From Scylla paramamosain (Eukaryota; Arthropoda; Malacostraca; Decapoda; Portunidae): 64,000 bases of DNA. The translations under genes and the position numbers were made by a program. The notes below the pieces were generated by a model, which was given only the letters and a program-made list of their open reading frames with translations, was not told the origin of the DNA and searched no databases. Shown one piece after another: positions 51,208 through 62,263 of the stretch (within the stretch, counting starts at the first letter, position 1; every line of letters starts with the position of its first letter). The stretch is from contig NC_087158.1 of NCBI RefSeq assembly GCF_035594125.1, forward strand, positions 4,475,001-4,539,000, written 5' to 3'.

Positions 51208-53446
51208 CATCTTATCTTATCTTGTCCTATTGCTCCAATCCCTCCTCAGGATCCCCCTAAGCAAAGGTGCCTTTGGCATTTTGCCTCTGCTAGTTGGGGG
51301 AACCTGAGGAGGTATTTTGCTGATTTTCCTTGGAATGACTACTGCTTCCGTGTCAGAGACCCGTCTTTGTGTGCTGAGCGCATAACAGAGGTGATAGTGT
51401 CTGGCATGGAGGCGTACATTCCTCACTCTTTTTCTTGTCCTAAACCTTCTAAACCTTTGTTTAACACAGCTTGTTCTCGTGCTATACATGATTGTGGTGG
51501 CCCACAAAAGATACTTAAGCCTTCCATCACCAGAATCTCATGCACTTTATATTTCTGCCCGGAACCATGCCAAGTCTGTTCTCCAACTAGCCAACAACTC
51601 CTTCATTAACAGAAAATGTCAAAACCTTTCAAGATCTAACTCCTCTTGTGATTTCTGGCATCTAGCCAAAAGTATCTCCAATAACTTTGCTTCTTCTTTC
51701 CCTCCTCTATTTCAACCAGATGGCACCACTGCTATCACATCTATTTCTAAAGCTGAACTCTTCGCTCAAACCTTTGCTAAAAACCCTACCTTGGATGATT
51801 CTGGGCTTGTTTCTCCCTCTCCTCCACCCTCTGACTACTTCATGCCACATATTAAAATTGTTCGCAATGATGTTTTCCATGCCCTCGCTGGCCTAAACCC
51901 TCGGAAGGCTTATGGTTCTGATGGGGTCCCTCCTATTGTTCTCCGAAACTGTGCCTCCGTGCTTGCACCTTGTCTAGTCAAACTCTTTCAGCTCTGTCTG
52001 TCAACATCTACCTTTCCTTCTTGCTGGAAGTTTGCCTACATTCAACCTGTTCCTAAAAAGGGTGACTGTTCTAATTCCTCAAACTACCTTCCTATTGCTT
52101 TAATTTCCTGCCTATCTAAAGTTTTTGAATCTATCCTCAACAGGAAGATTTTTAAACTTCTATCACTTCACAACCTTCTATCTGATCGCCAGTATGGGTT
52201 CCATCAAGGCCGCTCTGCTGGTGATCTTCTGGCTTTCCTTACTGAGTCTTGGTCATCCTCTTTTAGAGATTTTGGTGAAACTTTTGCTGTTGCCTTGGAC
52301 ATATCAAAAGCTTTTGATAGAGTCTGGCACAAAGCTTTGATTTCCAAACTACCCTCCTAGTGTTTCTGTCCTTCTCTCTGTAACGTTATCTCAAGTTTTC
52401 TTTCTGACTGTTCTATTGCTGCTGTGGTAGACGGTCACTGTTCTTCTAAATCTATTAACAGTGGTGTTCCTCAGGGTTCTGTCCTGTCAGCCACTCTCTT
52501 CTTATTCATTAATGATCTTCTAAACCAAACTTCTTGTCCTATCCACTCCTATGCTGATGATACCACCCTGCACTTTTCCACGTCTTTTCATAGACATCCA
52601 ACCTTTCAGGAGGTAAACATATCATGCAGGGAAGCCACCGAATGCTTGAATTCTGATCTTTCTAAAACTTCTGATTGGGGCAGAGCAAACTTGGTATTGT
52701 TCAATGCCTCAAAAACTCAATTCCTCCATCTATTAGCTCGACACAACCTTCCAGACAACTATCCCCTCTTCTTCAATGACACTCAACTGTCCCCCTCTTC
52801 TACACTGAACATCCTCGGTCTGTCCTTTACTTATAATCTGAACTGGAAACTTCACATTCTCATCTCTAACTATAACAGCTTCTATGAAGTTAGGCATTCT
52901 GAGACGTCTCTGCCAGTTTTTCTCACCCCCCCAGCTGCTAACTCTACAAGAGCCTTATCTGTCCATGTATGGAGTATGCTTCACATGTCTGGGGGGATTC
53001 CACTCATACTGCTCTTCTAGACAGGGTGGAATCAAAAGCTTTTCGTCTCATCAACTCCTCTCCTCTAACTGACTGTCTTCAGTCTCTCTCTCACCGCTGC
53101 AATGTTGCATATCTAGATGTCTTCTGCCGCTATTTTCATGCTAACTGCTCTTCTGATCTTGCTAACTTCATGCCTCCCCTCCTTCCGTGGCCTCGCTGCA
53201 CAAGACATTTCTTTCTCTCATCCCTATTCTGTCCACCTCTCTAATGCAAGAGTTAACCAGTATTCTCAATCATTCATCCCTTTCTCTGGTAAAGTCTGGA
53301 ACTCTCTGCCTGCTTCTGTATTTCCACCTTACTATGACTTGAATTCCTTCAAGAGGGAGGTTTCAAGACACTTATTCGTCAATTTTTGACCACTGCTTTG
53401 ACCCTTTTTATGGGACCCAGTGTCCTTCCTACATAAAAAAAAAAAA
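51208..53446 (+). mobile_element. LINE-A copy 3, 5'-truncated, with poly(A)
   Basis: A 2.24-kb plus-strand copy starts in the endonuclease end ([19 protein letters not shown]), retains the full RT and ends in a 12-A tail at 53,435-53,446. It interrupts the Harbinger-1 MADF/BESS gene. The 5' truncation plus the A-tail fit target-primed reverse transcription. I could not match a convincing target duplication on the two sides. Confidence 0.9.
51479..53389 (+). pseudogene. LINE-A ORF2: reverse transcriptase and C-terminal region
   Basis: The frame 51,479-52,360 covers the linker, GVPPIVLRNCASVLAPCLVK, FAYIQPVPKKGDCSNSSNYL, SCLSKVFESILNRKIF, DRQYGFHQGRSAGDLLAFL and ALDISKAFDRVWHKALIS (first catalytic Asp). 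A stop at 52,358 interrupts it. The frame 52,424-53,020 carries SGVPQGSVLSATLFLFINDL and the catalytic YADD (52,550-52,561), then the thumb [19 protein letters not shown]. The C-terminal tail (SLPASVFPPYYDLNSFKREV) ends at 53,389. Only a few changes break it, so this is the best RT of the LINE-A family in the window. Confidence 0.88.
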
Positions 53447-53689
53447 GTTCCAGACAGCATCAATTCTTTGCAGAACTACTTTTCAACTCTCAGGATTCTT
53501 AACTATTCAATATACAACTTAAAACATTAGAGTAATCACTAACATGAAGAAACACACATAAGTAAGGATGAATTTTGGCCGTTTAAAACAAATTAATGTA
53601 CTGTCACTTAGTATAAAAATAAACTAGTAAGAGTTGTTAAAGAGTCTGTGAAATCTCCAGCATGGATTTAGATAAGTACAGTAAATAAT

Positions 53690-53881
53690 TCTAAAGTACT
53701 GGAAAAATTTTGTTTCATCATCAGTTTTTTCCTTGTACAGAGTCGCAAACTCTCCTTCAGTTTCTCTTTTCTGCCACACTTCATGTACCCACTTTCTCTT
53801 CTTCACTTTTTGTTCTGCCTCTTCCTCTTCATCAAGAATTATGGCAATCATTGCCAGCTCCACGTCTGAAAACTTTGCCAT
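53690..53881 (-). pseudogene. Harbinger-1 transposase, N-terminal exon
   Basis: The minus strand starts MAKFSDVELAMIAIILDEEE and continues KKRKWVHEVWQKRETEGEF and ETKFFQYFR, which matches the N-terminal exon of HARBI1-type transposases (a W-rich block followed by GEF..L and FFxYFR). After the FR the similarity is lost. Together with 50,441-50,280 and 46,830-46,098 it forms one dispersed, inactivated gene. Confidence 0.75.
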
Positions 53882-54016
53882 CCTGGAAAACACAGATTTC
53901 ACGCTGTACAGCATCACCACGGATGTATGTGCGTAGACGTCACGAAAACAACACGGATTTCACTGACACTGAGCGGACACGACACTGATATGTCACTGAT
54001 GTGTGTGAATCAGTCT

Positions 54017-55435
54017 TTAATGAAGGAATAGTTCTACAGGATTGGAAAAGAGCAAACATTGTACTCATATTTAAAGGAGGAGACACACAAGACCCACTAA
54101 ATTATAGACCAGTTTTGCTGAGGAGTGTGGTTGCAAAAAATATGTGAAAGGATAATAAAGAACAAATGGACCAAATTTTTGGAAGATAAGGACATTCACA
54201 ACTTGTCAGTTTGGCTTTAGAAAAGGGAAATCTTGTGACACTAGTTTATTATGCTATTATTCAAGAGTGATTGATATCATACAGGAGAGAGATGGGCAGA
54301 CTGTATTTATGAAAGATTTAAGAAAAGCTTTTGATAAAGTGCCATATAATATATTGCTGTGGGAGCTGGAAAGATAGGTGTTGTAAATGAAAAAAATGCT
54401 GAAATGGATGGACGATTTCCTTTAAAACAGAGATGCGAACAGTAATTAGGGACCTGACATCGGTGTGGAGTGCATTATTAAGTGGGGTCTCTCAAGGATC
54501 ATTGTTGGCACCAATAATGTTTGTGGTGTATATAAATGATATGGTGGAGAATGTATCTGGTATATGAGTCTTTTTGCTGACGATGCAAAACTTATGAGAA
54601 GAGTGAAGGGAACAGAAGATTGTGAAGAATTACAAAGAGATATAGACAAGGTGTGGGAGTGGAGCAACAGATGGCAAATGGAATTTAACTCTGGTAAGTG
54701 TAAAAAGATCGAATTTGGAAAAAAGTAACAGAAGGTTACATGATAAGATGGGAAATGAAATAATAAATAAGACAACAATAGAAAAAAGATCTGGGAGTGA
54801 TTTTCTATTAGAATTTATCACCAGAAAAACATATTAACAAGATAACAGGTGAAACTCTCAGCCTACTAAGAAACATAAGAGTTGCCTTTGCTTATCTGGA
54901 TATAGAAATGATGAGGAAAATAATCACCACAATGATACGTCCAAGATTAGAATATGCAGTGATAATTTGGCCACCTCATGAAAAAAAAAAACAAAGTTGG
55001 AAGGAATACAGAGAGCAGCCATAAAAATGATAACAATTGCAAGATTTTTCATATGAGGAGTGACTAGCTAGAATGCAACTCCCAACCTTGGAAAAGAGAT
55101 GAGAGAGAGAGAGGTGACTTGATTGCATTGTACAGATTGCTGAATGGGATGGAGAAGCTAAATAGGGAACATCTCATTATAATGAACAAAAGAGAAATAG
55201 GAGGACATAGAAGAAAACTAAAAGTAACCACCTGCAGAAGGGAAGTTTAGCTTCCCTCATAGAAGCATAGAGGCATGGAATGGACTGGAAGGGGAAGTGG
55301 TGTGTGCTACAAATATTCATGACTTTAAGGAAGAGTTGGATAAAAACAGTTATGGAGACAGGACAGTATGGGCTTAGCTCCTCTCCTGTATGTCACAACT
55401 AGGTAAATACAACTAGGTAAACTAGGTAAATACAC
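54017..55435 (+). mobile_element. LINE-B, 3' portion (RT core, C-terminus, 3' tail)
   Basis: LINE-B resumes after the right end of Harbinger-1. Readable pieces include DWKRANIVLIFKGGDTQDPL, FMKDLRKAFDKVPYNILL (first catalytic Asp), SLFADDAKL-type catalytic sequence (about 54,573), EWSNRWQMEFNSGKCKKIEF, and LEYAVIIWPP. Stops and indels are frequent. It ends in a tandem of CAACTAGGTAAATA words (about 55,399-55,433) instead of poly(A), a tail type used by CR1-like elements. Confidence 0.8.
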
Positions 55436-57511
55436 ACACTGTCTGTAAAAGTGAGCATCTCGTGCCAGCAGTGTGTGTGGCAGTGTGATAGAGAGCGTGA
55501 TTCGGAAACATTAGATAATGGTGTATATAAATGCATGAGCCATTCAGGGTGGCATAACTGGCAACTAATACTGGTAGGCCTAGTCAGCCTCTGGGACCAC
55601 AACAAGTGATCTTCAAGGTCACCAACATATCTGATTTTCTTCATTTGTTATTTACTTGTAGATCATCAACTTTATGCATTATTTTACATTATATAATGTA
55701 TATTAGTGAAAATGTAAGTGAAGAATTCACTCATTGTCTCATTTCTCAGAATTATTGGTTTGAAAGGGCTACCAACATTAATCTTGGTCACTGTGGTGAA
55801 CCCCATGGGTGGGAATGGGATGGAGTTGTTGTTATCTACTACACACCTGTGGGTGGGGACGGGAAGAACGGGGAATTTAATAATATGGCTATAAGGTTTG
55901 TGCTGATTTGCATAACCTTGAGGCAGGAGTGCCATGTGACTGATGCTGTGGCATCTTTCTTTTGTTTTATTTATTTATTTTTATATATTATTCAATCTTA
56001 AGGTGTAGGGTGAAGCTGCAGGTGGTTATGTGAAAGCAGCAAGTGTAGAGTGAGCCAACCATAAGAGTAAAGGCAAGGGTTTTTATTTATTCATTTATTT
56101 ATTTATTTATTTATTTATTTATATATTTATGTATTTTATTGATTGATTGATTTTTTACATACTGTAGATGGTTACTTAGGTTCTGACCCACCGAAATTTA
56201 GTTTATGACGGTCTAAGAGTGGAACTCTGGCATAACCCAAGGACCCCCTGTATTATTATTATTTTCAACCTTTAATTTGCTTTCTTCATAAATACTTGTT
56301 CTTCAATTTGCTTTCTGTCTTTCAGTAATGCAATCACTTCTCTTTACTTAAATCTGATTTTGGGTGTTACTGTGAAAATGGATTTTTAACATTTTTGTAG
56401 CTTTTTTTTTCATTTACTCATGATATTGTGTATTTAATTTATCTATTTATTTAAAGTCAGGTTCTTTTTATTTGTCTTGAAGTATGGACAAAGTGCAGAT
56501 TTTGCCTCTTGCTTTCTTTTGTCTAGTATTGCAGACAGATTGAAAGTAATTATGGTTTTTAGAAGCTAATATTCATGACAGTAAGAATTTTTTTTTTTTG
56601 TCATACTAATATAATATGTTTACTATAGTGAGTAAGATTTTGGACATTATAATTTTTGTTAAGACTTTTAACAAATATTTTAGAGCTTCTGGCACCATCA
56701 TCCTTTATAAAAGGATGATGATGCTTAAGTGTGCTGTTTCATAGGAGCCACCTCTCTTTTGCAAGGATGCAATCTCCCGGGTACCAAGTGTCCTGTGCAT
56801 ACCAGTTTGTCTTAATGTGGGTTTGCATTTTTTTTGCATGTGAAATTCCATTGAGAATTGTGGGAAGGAAAATGCACAAACCATTCAGTACATGTCTTCC
56901 CACTTCTATTGCCATACCTGGTGATGATAGTGAAATGAGATCTTGTCAGTCTTGCTTACAAAACTTAACTGGGTCATCATTTACTAATTCATTGCACCAT
57001 GACATTTATCTGAAGGATTTTCATTATTTCTTTACTTTTTAAAAAAAAGATTGGTGGAGTGCAAAGAATATTTGTATAGTGGTTGTTGGTGTGGGTGTTT
57101 CAAGTCACATGTGAAGATGTGAAGGTTTTTCTTGAAATGGTTGCATTAAACACACTGATAATGTTTAGATATGTTTGAGTACCATTATATCTTTTAAGAC
57201 TACTACTCTCTCTCTCTCAAAAAAACCCTTCAACCAAATTGCCATCCTCTTAAAGTGCCTTAAACATCCATTATCCTCTTATATTCACTATTCAACATGC
57301 ATATGTATTATGATCAAGTGATGCCTTGTGTATTTTATATTTCTTTGACTTTGCATGTATAGGAGAGTTTCCTGGAAAAATATTTAATCTTGACATCTTT
57401 AGTCCAGATTTCTAGACCTAACTGCTGTGTATGGTTTCTTGTCATATGTCTACTTTATTGTTTAGCATTTTGCTTCTACATTGTGAACTAAAATATCTTG
57501 TCTTACCACAG
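55436..57511. other. Distal intron 2, no recognisable gene
   Basis: AT-rich with a (TTTA)n tract. Two open frames (55,606-56,001 and 56,731-57,042) have no recognised domain and no splice context. The acceptor TCTTACCACAG for exon 3 closes the stretch. Confidence 0.55.
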
Positions 57512-57778
57512 CTGATAAGAGTGATGCTGGCAATGGGATGGACGTGAATGTCAAGGAGGAAGAATTAGAGATAAAAGAAGAAGCTGTGGAGGTGAAGCAG
57601 GAGGTCTCAGAGACTGAGGAGTCAGGAGGCACAAGTAGACGGGGAGAGAAGAGAGCCTTGTCCCGCTCCCGCTCTCCAGAGCCTGCACCAGATGCTAAGA
57701 AACAACGTCCAGAGGTGGAGGAAGTGAGGATTGAAGATGAGCCCGAGTTTGACAAAACTGTAGTTGCCCTTGATTGGT
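57512..57778 (+). CDS. hnRNP U-like protein, coding exon 3 (pre-SPRY linker)
   Basis: Bounded by CTTACCACAG| and T|GTAAGT, in frame with exon 2 through a phase-1 junction (G|CT, Ala). It encodes VNVKEEELEIKEEAVEVKQE, with three SUMO-type motifs (VKEE, IKEE, VKQE), an Arg/Ser patch (RALSRSRSPEPAP) with DAKKQRP, and DEPEFDKTVVALDW. The last motif precedes the SPRY domain in hnRNP U and hnRNP U-like proteins, where the next residues are usually Y and a short acidic or basic segment. The SPRY exon itself is not found downstream. Function: nuclear RNA and chromatin binding (family inference). Confidence 0.85.
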
Positions 57779-58868
57779 GTAAGTGTTTTCTTTTTTTGGT
57801 TAGTATAGCTGGAAGAACGGATATTAAATAACAGTGGAAATATTAAAGTGTGGAGGTGATGTAGTAGTAAATTGGATGCATCTCATATGTGAACTGGGTT
57901 GGAAACAAAAGTACATGTGTTTCCTGTTCTCCCCTTCCTTTTTCAACTCTATGTATCCTTCAGGTAACTAAATTCCTCAAGACTTACACTATACTGATGT
58001 GCCTTACTTTTTACCTGTAATGTTGATTGGTGAATACTATTACTTGAACCTTTCCTTACATTTATAGACACTTCCTTTCATAACCCTTGCTGGTGATCCT
58101 ATGACGTGAAACTTTTGTAGCAAATTTCTATCCATAGCACCTTGTTTACATATTCCTGCCCCAAGGTAATTAAACTCACCTCCATTCCCTCTGTATACAT
58201 AGCCATGCCACATCTTTTCACTGCTGATACACTTATCTGTATACTCTGCCTAAGTTACTTATCTCTATTTCTCCCATACCCTTTTTTTTCTCCCACATTC
58301 GCCTGTTTCTGTTTTATACACACACAGACTGGAATTGATCCACAGCTCTGAAGTTCCCTTTTGCTCTATAAGCAACAGTTTCATCCATAAACAGCCATGC
58401 TATCATAGTCCATTCTCACTCCATTCAGTTTGTCTTACACCAACATTTCCAGTTTTGGCATTCATCTCATATAATTATTCATAGAAAAATAAGACATCAC
58501 AAATCTGTCTGACTCTTATAGCAAATTTTACTAAACCCCTTCTCCACCCTCTCACAAGCACTTGCCTCCCTATATATAAGAAGAGATAAACAAATTGATT
58601 TTGCTTGAATTAATAGTTTGACCATTAATTATTATTAATGTAGATTGGATCATATATTTATTCAAAATTTAATTATTATTAATGTAGATTGGGTCACATA
58701 TTTATTCAAAATTTAAGTTTGTGCAATAATTCTGAGATTGAATGATGGAAGATGTAGTGAATTATGAGTTTATAATGTGTTTTTTCATGTAAGAAGGAAT
58801 CTGTCAGTATATTTTTTTATGAGCTTGAAATATTTAGGATCAAAAGCACTTTAACTTAGATTGACTGC
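57779..58868. other. Start of intron 3, no recognisable gene
   Basis: AT-rich sequence. A duplicated block of about 60 bp (AATTATTATTAATGTAGATTG) occurs at about 58,627 and 58,670. No SPRY-like coding sequence was found. Confidence 0.5.
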
Positions 58869-59213
58869 TTAACCCGCTAAGTGCCAGGTCCATATATGTA
58901 CGGACTCATCTTTAAAAAATGTTGTCGTCTATATGAGAGTGAAATACCTACACCGAATTGAGAGAAATGGCAAGCCTTATGTCGCACCTTCTCTCTCCCC
59001 AAGGACTTTACTGCATGTTGTCGTCTATATGACGATGATACCCTGATGCAACTTATTGCATCTACATTTTCTTCATCCTGGGTTGCAAAACTGCCTAGTA
59101 TAAAACTATGTAGGCTGCATGAGGCAGTAAGCCAGGCAGGCTTATCTACTGTGCTACCATCACTTCCACCACCATGCCACTCCTCCATGGGTGGTCTCTC
59201 TACAGCTGTCTCC
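58869..59213. mobile_element. piggyBac-like terminus (TTAACCCG), truncated
   Basis: The block opens TTAACCCGCTAAGTGCCAGG, and TTAA is the piggyBac target word followed by a CCC-start terminus. A subterminal word ATGTTGTCGTCTATATGA occurs twice (about 58,919 and 59,017). No transposase is visible before LINE-A sequence begins at 59,214, so this is an end fragment or a MITE. The family assignment is tentative. Confidence 0.4.
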
Positions 59214-59720
59214 AAAAGTACTTAAGCCTTCCATCACCAGAATCTCATGCACTTTATATTTCTGCCTGGAACCATGCCAGATCTGTTCTCCAACTAGCCA
59301 AAAATTCCTTCATTAACAGAAAGTGTCAAAACCTTTCAAGATATAACCCCTTGTGACTTCTGGCATCTAGCCAAAAATATCTCCAATAACTTTGCTTCTT
59401 CTTCTTTCCCTCCTTTATTTCAACCAGATGGCACCACTGCTATCACATCTTTTTCTGAAGCTGAACTCTTCGCTTAAACCTTTGTTAAAAACTCTCCCTT
59501 GGACGATTCTAGGCTTGTTCCTCCGTCTCCTCCACCCTCTGACTACTTCATGCTACCTATTGATATTCTTTGCAACGATGTTTTCCATGCCTTTGCTGGC
59601 TTAAACCCTCGGAAGGCTTATGGACCTGATGGGGTCCCTCCTATTGTTCTCTGAATCTGTGCCTCCATGCTTGCACCTTGCCTAGTCATACTCTTTCAGC
59701 TGTCTTTCAACATCTACCTT
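59214..59720 (+). mobile_element. LINE-A copy 4, internal fragment (+)
   Basis: It covers the end of the linker and the start of RT ([53 protein letters not shown]). Stops interrupt it. Its first 219 bases form an inverted duplication with copy 5. Confidence 0.88.
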
Positions 59721-59740
59721 TCTTCTCTTCATCTTCTCTT

Positions 59741-60576
59741 GCCATCTGGTTGAAATAAAGGAGGGAAAGAAGAAGAAGCAAAGTTATTGGAGATATTTTT
59801 GGCTAGATGCCAGAAGTCACAAGGGGTTAGATCTTGAAAGGTTTTGACACTTTCTGTTAATGAAGTAGTTTTTGGCTAGTTGGAGAACAGATTTGGCATG
59901 GTTCCAGGCAGAAATATAAAGTGCATGAGATTCTGGTGATGGAAGGCTTAAGTACTTTTGTGAGCCACCTCTCCATCATACATAGCACGAGAACAAGCTG
60001 TGTTAAACCAAGGTTTGGAAGGTTTAGGTCAAGAAAAAGAGTGAGTGATAGTGTCTCCATGCCAGACACTATCACCTCTGTTATGCGCTCAGCACACAAA
60101 GACGGGTCTCTGACATGGAAGCAGTAGTCATTCCAAGGAAAATCAGCAAAATACCTCCTCAGGTCCCCCCAACTAGCAAAGGCAAAACGCCAGAGGCACC
60201 TTCGCTTAGGGGGATCCTGAGGAGGGATTGGAGCGATAGGACAAGATACAGATATGAGATTGTGATCAAAGGAGCCCAATGGAGATGAAAGAGTGACAGC
60301 ATAAGCAGAAAGATTAGAGGTCAGGAAAAGGTCAAGAATGTTGGGTGTATCTCCAAGACGGTCAGGAATACGAGTAGGGTGTTGCACCAATTGCTAGGTT
60401 GTGGAGGATAGCAAAGTTGAAGGCTAGTTCACCAGGATGGTCAGTGAAGGGAGAGGAAAGCCAAAGCCGGTGGTCACTGAAGTCTCCAAGAATGGAGATC
60501 TCTGCAAAAGGGAAGAGGGTCAGAATGTGCTCCACTTTGGAAGTTAAGTAGTCAAAGAAATTCTTATAGTCAGAGG

Positions 60577-60577
<1 letters not shown>
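59741..60577 (-). mobile_element. LINE-A copy 5, fragment (-), inverted relative to copy 4
   Basis: On the minus strand it runs from the endonuclease ([31 protein letters not shown]) through the linker ([37 protein letters not shown]) to the RT start, ending at 59,741. Its 5' edge is a (TG)n tract at 60,578. Sequence from 59,958 down to 59,741 is nearly the reverse complement of 59,214-59,432. Confidence 0.88.
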
Positions 60578-60654
<77 letters not shown>

Positions 60655-60668
60655 TGATTGAGCGGTCG

Positions 60669-60702
<34 letters not shown>
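60578..60702. repeat. (TG)n microsatellite, interrupted
   Basis: Two TG tracts (60,578-60,648 and 60,671-60,702) are separated by a short unique segment and followed by GAGT repeats. The LINE-A copy 5 truncation coincides with it. Confidence 0.95.
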
Positions 60703-60706
<4 letters not shown>

Positions 60707-60758
60707 TGAGTGAGTGAGTGTTGTAAAATAATTTACGAAGACCACAAAACAATCTTAC

Positions 60759-60899
60759 CATAAATGCAAATGTCCTCTGAAGGTGAGGGCGTGGTGTCAC
60801 TGGGAGCTCTGGTGTTGCACCCTGCAATGCTGGTGGCAAGGGTGGAGTGGCAGCCCTCAGTGGTGTTACGGCTGGTGGTGGCATGAGTTCACTCTCAGA
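60759..60899 (-). other. Possible minus-strand exon of unknown gene
   Basis: A 141-base open segment is flanked on the minus strand by an acceptor-like ATTCCACCAG and a donor-like GTAAGATTG. It encodes a Pro-rich peptide (SESELMPPPAVTPLRAATPP ... RPHLQRTFAFM). No domain is recognised. It could be an exon of a transposon gene or chance. Confidence 0.25.
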
Positions 60900-61019
60900 C
60901 TGGTGGAATATAATTATATTGAATGGAGCATGAAACTGTTGTAAAAACAAAGCCATAAACTTACCTATAATATTTTAGGATGACTTGGGTCAAAGTCATG
61001 TCCTGATATAATCAATTTC

Positions 61020-61650
61020 TTAACCCGTAAATACCGAGGAGCCGCCCGGGAGGCTGGACCGTGGAGAACCGAGGAGCCGCCCGGGCGGCATTATGTTCGA
61101 CCCCACACAAAAACTGCGCCAGACTTGGCAACACTTTCAAACTTGATGTAGGAGGTAGCCCTACTATGGAACACTGTCTCCAGTATGATAAGTTGCCAGT
61201 TAGTGCTTTCAAGTGTGCATGAGCATCAGTCACTATTAGCCTCTTGACAGGGCCAATCTACACACTGCATTGTCTCGTTTCTTGTGGTTTAACTGAACTA
61301 TATTGAGACCTAGAAACTCAATAATGCCACGAAAAGCTAAGAGAAAGTTGACATTTTCGAGTGACATTGAATCTGATGCTCCAGCAACAAAGAAAGTTTG
61401 TGAAATTGATGAGGGTAGTGAAAATGGAGGCATCGTGGGTGGTCGCTCTCGCACTCGCTCTCCTGTTACCTGATCAGGTGCTAATCCACCACCACCACCA
61501 CCACGATCACAGCCATCTTCAACCAGTGATAGTGACAGAAGAAAGGGTGGAGTAAAAAAAGGAAAGGGTAAACATGTCCCAGTGAAACAACCAGCTGCCC
61601 CTGTAGAGTACTGGAGGGTCTGTGCGCCAGTCGGGTCTGTGCGCTAAGCC
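61020..61650 (+). mobile_element. piggyBac-like 5' end with damaged N-terminal ORF
   Basis: It starts TTAACCCGTAAATACCGAGG and carries a direct repeat ACCGAGGAGCCGCCCGGG (about 61,031 and 61,065). From an ATG at 61,324 the frame reads MPRKAKRKLTFSSDIESDAP, then a TGA at 61,471-61,473, then PPPPPPRSQPSSTSDSDRRK to about 61,647. The acidic, Ser-rich N-terminus would fit a piggyBac-type transposase, but no catalytic domain follows because the pogo-type gene region begins. The assignment rests mainly on the TTAA-CCC terminus. Confidence 0.35.
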
Positions 61651-61699
61651 CCGCGTTAAATCTCATAACACACAAACAGAGTGTTTAAATGGCGGGCCG

Positions 61700-61783
61700 T
61701 AGTTCAAATTTTCTCGCCAGTACCGTTCCAGTGTTGTGTTTGCGCCAGGGAGAGAGAGGCAGTGCGTCTTCCGCTATACTGAG
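61700..61783 (+). other. Probable 5' untranslated exon of the pogo/Tigger-type gene
   Basis: A CpG-containing segment ends at CTGAG|GTAAGTTG (donor at 61,784). A matching acceptor TTTTCAACAG ends at 62,252, only 11 bases before the transposase ATG. A 469-base leader intron is therefore likely. The 5' limit of the exon is not known. Confidence 0.5.
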
Positions 61784-62263
61784 GTAAGTTGTCTTCCGCT
61801 AACTGTTTCATTAACACACATGAATATCAGTGTTAGTCACTGCTACCTATTTTGATACAAAACTGACATAACTTGTCAATCAATTCTTTGTTATAATACA
61901 TGACTGTCAAATGGTTGAGATAAACATGCCTGAGTGTCAGCAAATAGGAGAGGGCGTGGGTAGCGCGCAAACCCGCCACAAACGCTCATGGCGGGTCGCG
62001 CGCCCACCAGGCAAAAGCAACACTAGGCTAGAGTGCTTGTTTTGTTTTTGTTTTCTCTTTTTAGGCTATCTGCATTTTCAGTATGGTTAATGTTATCGTG
62101 AAAAACATTGGAGAGATGCTACTCACAAGCTATTTTAACTTGTAAAGCGGAGAATGCCAGGATAGCCTAATATTTTTTTTGGAAAAAATGAAAAAAAAAA
62201 TTATTCCATTATGCATGTTAATTTGTATTTTTGCTCTGATCCTTTTCAACAGCCCTTGCTGAA

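Noticed and set aside
55606..56001. 131-codon frame near the end of intron 2
   Set aside because: Composition is ordinary intronic, no recognised motif, and no splice context.
59214..60577. LINE-A inverted pair as a twin-priming 5' inversion
   Set aside because: Twin priming should place the inverted 5' segment upstream of the 3' segment. Here the order is opposite and 218 bases are duplicated.
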